From NCBI GenBank assembly GCA_000171835.1, contig ABHC01000003.1, positions 1 to 64,000 of the forward strand: a stretch of 64,000 nucleotides of DNA. Direction: 5' to 3'. Below the pieces are notes generated by a model that ran no database searches, was not told the origin of the DNA, and saw only the letters and a list, made by a program, of their open reading frames with translations. Below are positions 61,984 to 64,000 of the stretch, one piece after another; position 1 is the stretch's first letter; each line of letters starts with the position of its first letter. The DNA comes from an alpha proteobacterium BAL199. Its GTDB lineage: Bacteria; Pseudomonadota; Alphaproteobacteria; Thalassobaculales; Thalassobaculaceae. Position numbers and translations under genes: made by a program.

Positions 61984-62420
61984 GCGACCCACGCCGCGCT
62001 GCCATGCTCGAGGCGTACTGCCGGCTGTTCGAGACCCTGACACCGGATCGGCTCGAAGAATTCAGGGCGCTGTGCACGGACGACGTACGGTTCGCCGACC
62101 CGTTCAACGACATTGCGGGAATCGAGCGCTTCATTGCGCTGTACCGCCACATGTACAAGGCCGTGTCGGAGCCCCGCTTTCTCGTGCTCGACCGGGTGTT
62201 GTCGCCACAGGCCGGCTATGTCCGTTGGCAATTCACCGCCGTAGCGCGCGGTCGTTCCGTCGTCATCGACGGGATGAGTGAGATCCGCTTCGACACGACC
62301 ACCGGCCGGGTTCGCGAACACATCGACCATTGGGACGCGGCCGGCCAACTCTATGAGCGGCTGCCCGTCGTTGGTTCATTGATCCGATGGCTGCGTCGCC
62401 TGTTTGCCGCGCGCATTTGA
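61980..62420 (+). CDS. SnoaL/NTF2-like protein
   Basis: The 146-aa protein has the NTF2-like fold pattern LTPDRLEEFRALCTDDVRFA, FNDIAGIERFIALYRHMY and SEIRFDTTTGRVREHIDHWD. It has no catalytic assignment. GTG 61980 overlaps the SDR stop codon, so the two proteins are made together. It converges on the MFS gene, leaving 34 nt. Confidence 0.88.
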   Translation: MSDPRRAAMLEAYCRLFETLTPDRLEEFRALCTDDVRFADPFNDIAGIERFIALYRHMYKAVSEPRFLVLDRVLSPQAGYVRWQFTAVARGRSVVIDGMSEIRFDTTTGRVREHIDHWDAAGQLYERLPVVGSLIRWLRRLFAARI

Positions 62421-62454
62421 GGACGGCTTGCGAAAACAGGGTGGGGAGCACGGA

Positions 62455-63798
62455 TCACATCCTGACGGCGGCTTCTCCCTCGATAAGCTGGATGCGCTGC
62501 CTTAGATCGCTCTGCGCCGCTTGGTCGAGCGGGAACCGCCACATCAGGGTGATCGCGAACACCTTGAAGACCACCGGCACGGCACTGTAGAGCAGCGCCA
62601 GCGTCAGCAGGGCCGAGGGCTGGTTCAGGCCATCGGCCGTGAACCCGGCCAGTTCCAGCAGCGGGAACGCCACACCGACCGCCAGTGCCAGCGCGAGCTT
62701 GGTCGCCATCCCCCAGAACGCGAAATACACCCCGGTGCGCCGCCCGCCACCGGCCGCGGTGTCGACATCGATCACATCGGCCTGGATCGCGCTCGGCAGC
62801 ACCAGGTCCGCACCCAGGCACAGTCCGGACAGAACGCAGATCACCAGGAACGGCCAGACGTCGCCGGCGCCCAGAAACGGCGCCCAGACAAACACGGCGC
62901 AGTTCGCCGCCATGGCAAAGCACCAGGTTCGGTGCTTGCCGATCCGCCGGGCGAGGGCGAGCCAACCCGGCACCCCGACGATGCCGCAGAAGAAATACGC
63001 AAACAACAGGGGCCCCTGCATTTCGGGCTCGGCCAGGACGTGGGCGACGAACAGCAGGAACAGGGTGGCCGGCAGGCCGTTGGCGGTGCCGTTGACCAGA
63101 TAGGCCACGATCAGCCTGCAGAACGGTCGGTTGGCCGCCAGTAGCGCACCAGCCTGTCGCCATGGCACCGACTGCGCGCGCGCCACCGGCCGGTCCGGAA
63201 CGATGGTGACCGCGATCAGCACCGCCACCGGCAGTCCGATAACCAGCACCGGCGCCAACACCGCCAGGACCGCGCCAGGACGACTGTCCCCGTCGATCTG
63301 AAGAGCTGCCGGCAGGCCGGCCGCGATCAAGGTGCCCAGCACGACCGCGATCTCACGCGCGGCGGTGATCCGGGAGCGCTCGTGGTAGTCGTCCGAGAGT
63401 TCCGCACCCCACGCTCCATGCGGCAGTGACAGCATGGTCCAGCCGAGATAGAGCGCGAGGCTCCACAGCGTGAGGTATCCGACGCCGGCACCCTCGACCG
63501 GCCGGAACAACATCCACACCGACACCATCAGCAGCGGCAGCGATGCAACCAGCCAAGGCCGGCGGCGGCCGAACCGGCTGTGGGTGCGATCCGACAGCGC
63601 TCCGACCAGCGGGTCGGTCACCACGTCCCACAGGCGCGCCACCAGCAGGGCCGTTCCAACCGCCGCCAGAGGCAGGCCGAGCCCGGCGGTGTAGAACGTC
63701 GGCAGGAAGATGTAGAGCGGCACGCCCAGCGCGGCGGCCGGCAGGCCGGGAATCCCGTAGGCCATCAGCACCGGGAGCGGGGTCCGCCGGTCCGACAT
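62455..63798 (-). CDS. MFS transporter, GPH (melibiose-carrier-like) family
   Basis: The 447-aa protein has 12 hydrophobic segments and the GPH signatures RLWDVVTDPLVGALSDRTHS and RFGRRRPWLVASLPLLM, then YLGWTMLSLPHGAWGAELSD. GGAGGA precedes ATG 63798; the longer frame begins with TTG and lacks a site. It follows the cyclopropane synthase gene by 36 nt on the same strand and belongs to that lipid cluster, where its cargo is unknown. Confidence 0.9.
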   Translation of the reverse strand: MSDRRTPLPVLMAYGIPGLPAAALGVPLYIFLPTFYTAGLGLPLAAVGTALLVARLWDVVTDPLVGALSDRTHSRFGRRRPWLVASLPLLMVSVWMLFRPVEGAGVGYLTLWSLALYLGWTMLSLPHGAWGAELSDDYHERSRITAAREIAVVLGTLIAAGLPAALQIDGDSRPGAVLAVLAPVLVIGLPVAVLIAVTIVPDRPVARAQSVPWRQAGALLAANRPFCRLIVAYLVNGTANGLPATLFLLFVAHVLAEPEMQGPLLFAYFFCGIVGVPGWLALARRIGKHRTWCFAMAANCAVFVWAPFLGAGDVWPFLVICVLSGLCLGADLVLPSAIQADVIDVDTAAGGGRRTGVYFAFWGMATKLALALAVGVAFPLLELAGFTADGLNQPSALLTLALLYSAVPVVFKVFAITLMWRFPLDQAAQSDLRQRIQLIEGEAAVRM

Positions 63799-63834
63799 CG
63801 AGGCATCCTCCTGAAGCTGGACCGCGGTCAACCG

Positions 63835-64000
63835 CTATGGACGAACGTAGGCGATCTGGCAGACGTCGATGTGGCCGCCGCGGAACCCGCCTTCGCAGTA
63901 GGCAAGGTAGTAGTCCCACATCCGGCGAAACCGCGCGTCGAAACCCAGGGGCTCGATCTCCGGCCATTGCGCCAGGAACCGGGTCCGCCATCCCGCCAAA
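63835..64000 (-). CDS. Cyclopropane-fatty-acyl-phospholipid synthase, C-terminal end (partial)
   Basis: Only the last 54 codons lie in the window; the gene continues beyond position 64000. The frame reads WRTRFLAQWPEIEPLGFDAR and then RRMWDYYLAYCEGGF before TAG at 63837-63835, the characteristic end of the CFA synthase family. The enzyme adds a methylene from SAM across lipid double bonds. It is the first visible gene of a minus-strand operon with the MFS gene. Confidence 0.85.
   Translation of the reverse strand, partial: LAGWRTRFLAQWPEIEPLGFDARFRRMWDYYLAYCEGGFRGGHIDVCQIAYVRP

Noticed and set aside
1-64000. CRISPR arrays, tRNA/rRNA genes, insertion sequences, riboswitches
   Set aside because: Scanning by eye found no regularly spaced repeats, transposase motifs, tRNA-like T-loops or recognisable aptamers. 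Faint elements could still be missed without covariance models.

Overview
The window is GC-rich and densely coded. Gene content points to an alphaproteobacterium, most likely a Rhodospirillales-like marine or soil lineage. The evidence is a short alphaproteobacterial flagellin, a SciP-type (DUF1153) cell-cycle regulator beside hook genes, a sigma-54 flagellar promoter, TRAP transporters, a CysD/CysNC sulfate activation pair and DUF3309, DUF6134 and PAS_5-like families. No rRNA, tRNA, CRISPR array or insertion sequence was seen. The genus assignment is inference only.

Layout. 0-6.6 kb is a flagellar block: flagellin on the minus strand, then fliK-flgD-flgE with a strong terminator, then sciP and a glycosyltransferase resembling flagellin-modifying enzymes. 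6.6-14.7 kb is a molybdenum-cofactor and formate-dehydrogenase accessory cluster (mobA, fdhD, moaA, a conserved exported protein). It has no catalytic molybdoenzyme. In its place is a free-standing molybdopterin-dinucleotide-binding domain followed by a DUF4213/DUF364 protein that has no ordinary start codon. 14.7-20.2 kb carries nadK, an FAD oxidoreductase and the sulfate-activation operon cysD-cysNC. 20-30 kb holds acetyltransferases, a quinone oxidoreductase with a SufR-like Fe-S regulator, an MFS pump, an ATP-dependent DNA ligase/exonuclease pair and catabolic hydrolases.

30-51 kb is mainly accessory catabolism and transport. It has an orphan TRAP binding protein, a phosphonate monoester hydrolase/sulfatase, a separate TRAP QM pair next to an exported sulfatase, M81 and N-formylglutamate hydrolases, an ECF41 sigma factor with its target carboxymuconolactone decarboxylase gene, and a DadA-like/carnitine-dehydrogenase-like pair. 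51-56 kb has a CYTH-CHAD protein translationally coupled to a ParA ATPase. Next to it is a prkA-yeaH-spoVR stress operon carrying two large internal deletions. 56-64 kb has redox enzymes and a DUF6134-SDR-SnoaL operon that converges on an MFS transporter and the 3' end of a cyclopropane-fatty-acyl-phospholipid synthase gene.

Most notable observations: (1) the prkA-yeaH-spoVR remnant, in which the true ends of all three genes can still be read around two deletion joints; (2) the CHAD-ParA pair, a candidate positioning system for polyphosphate bodies; (3) the orphan molybdopterin-binding domain plus DUF364 pair; (4) a textbook ECF41 promoter in front of the decarboxylase gene; (5) several perfect inverted repeats in intergenic regions (37428-37476, 50755-50800, 16757-16790) that look like operators.
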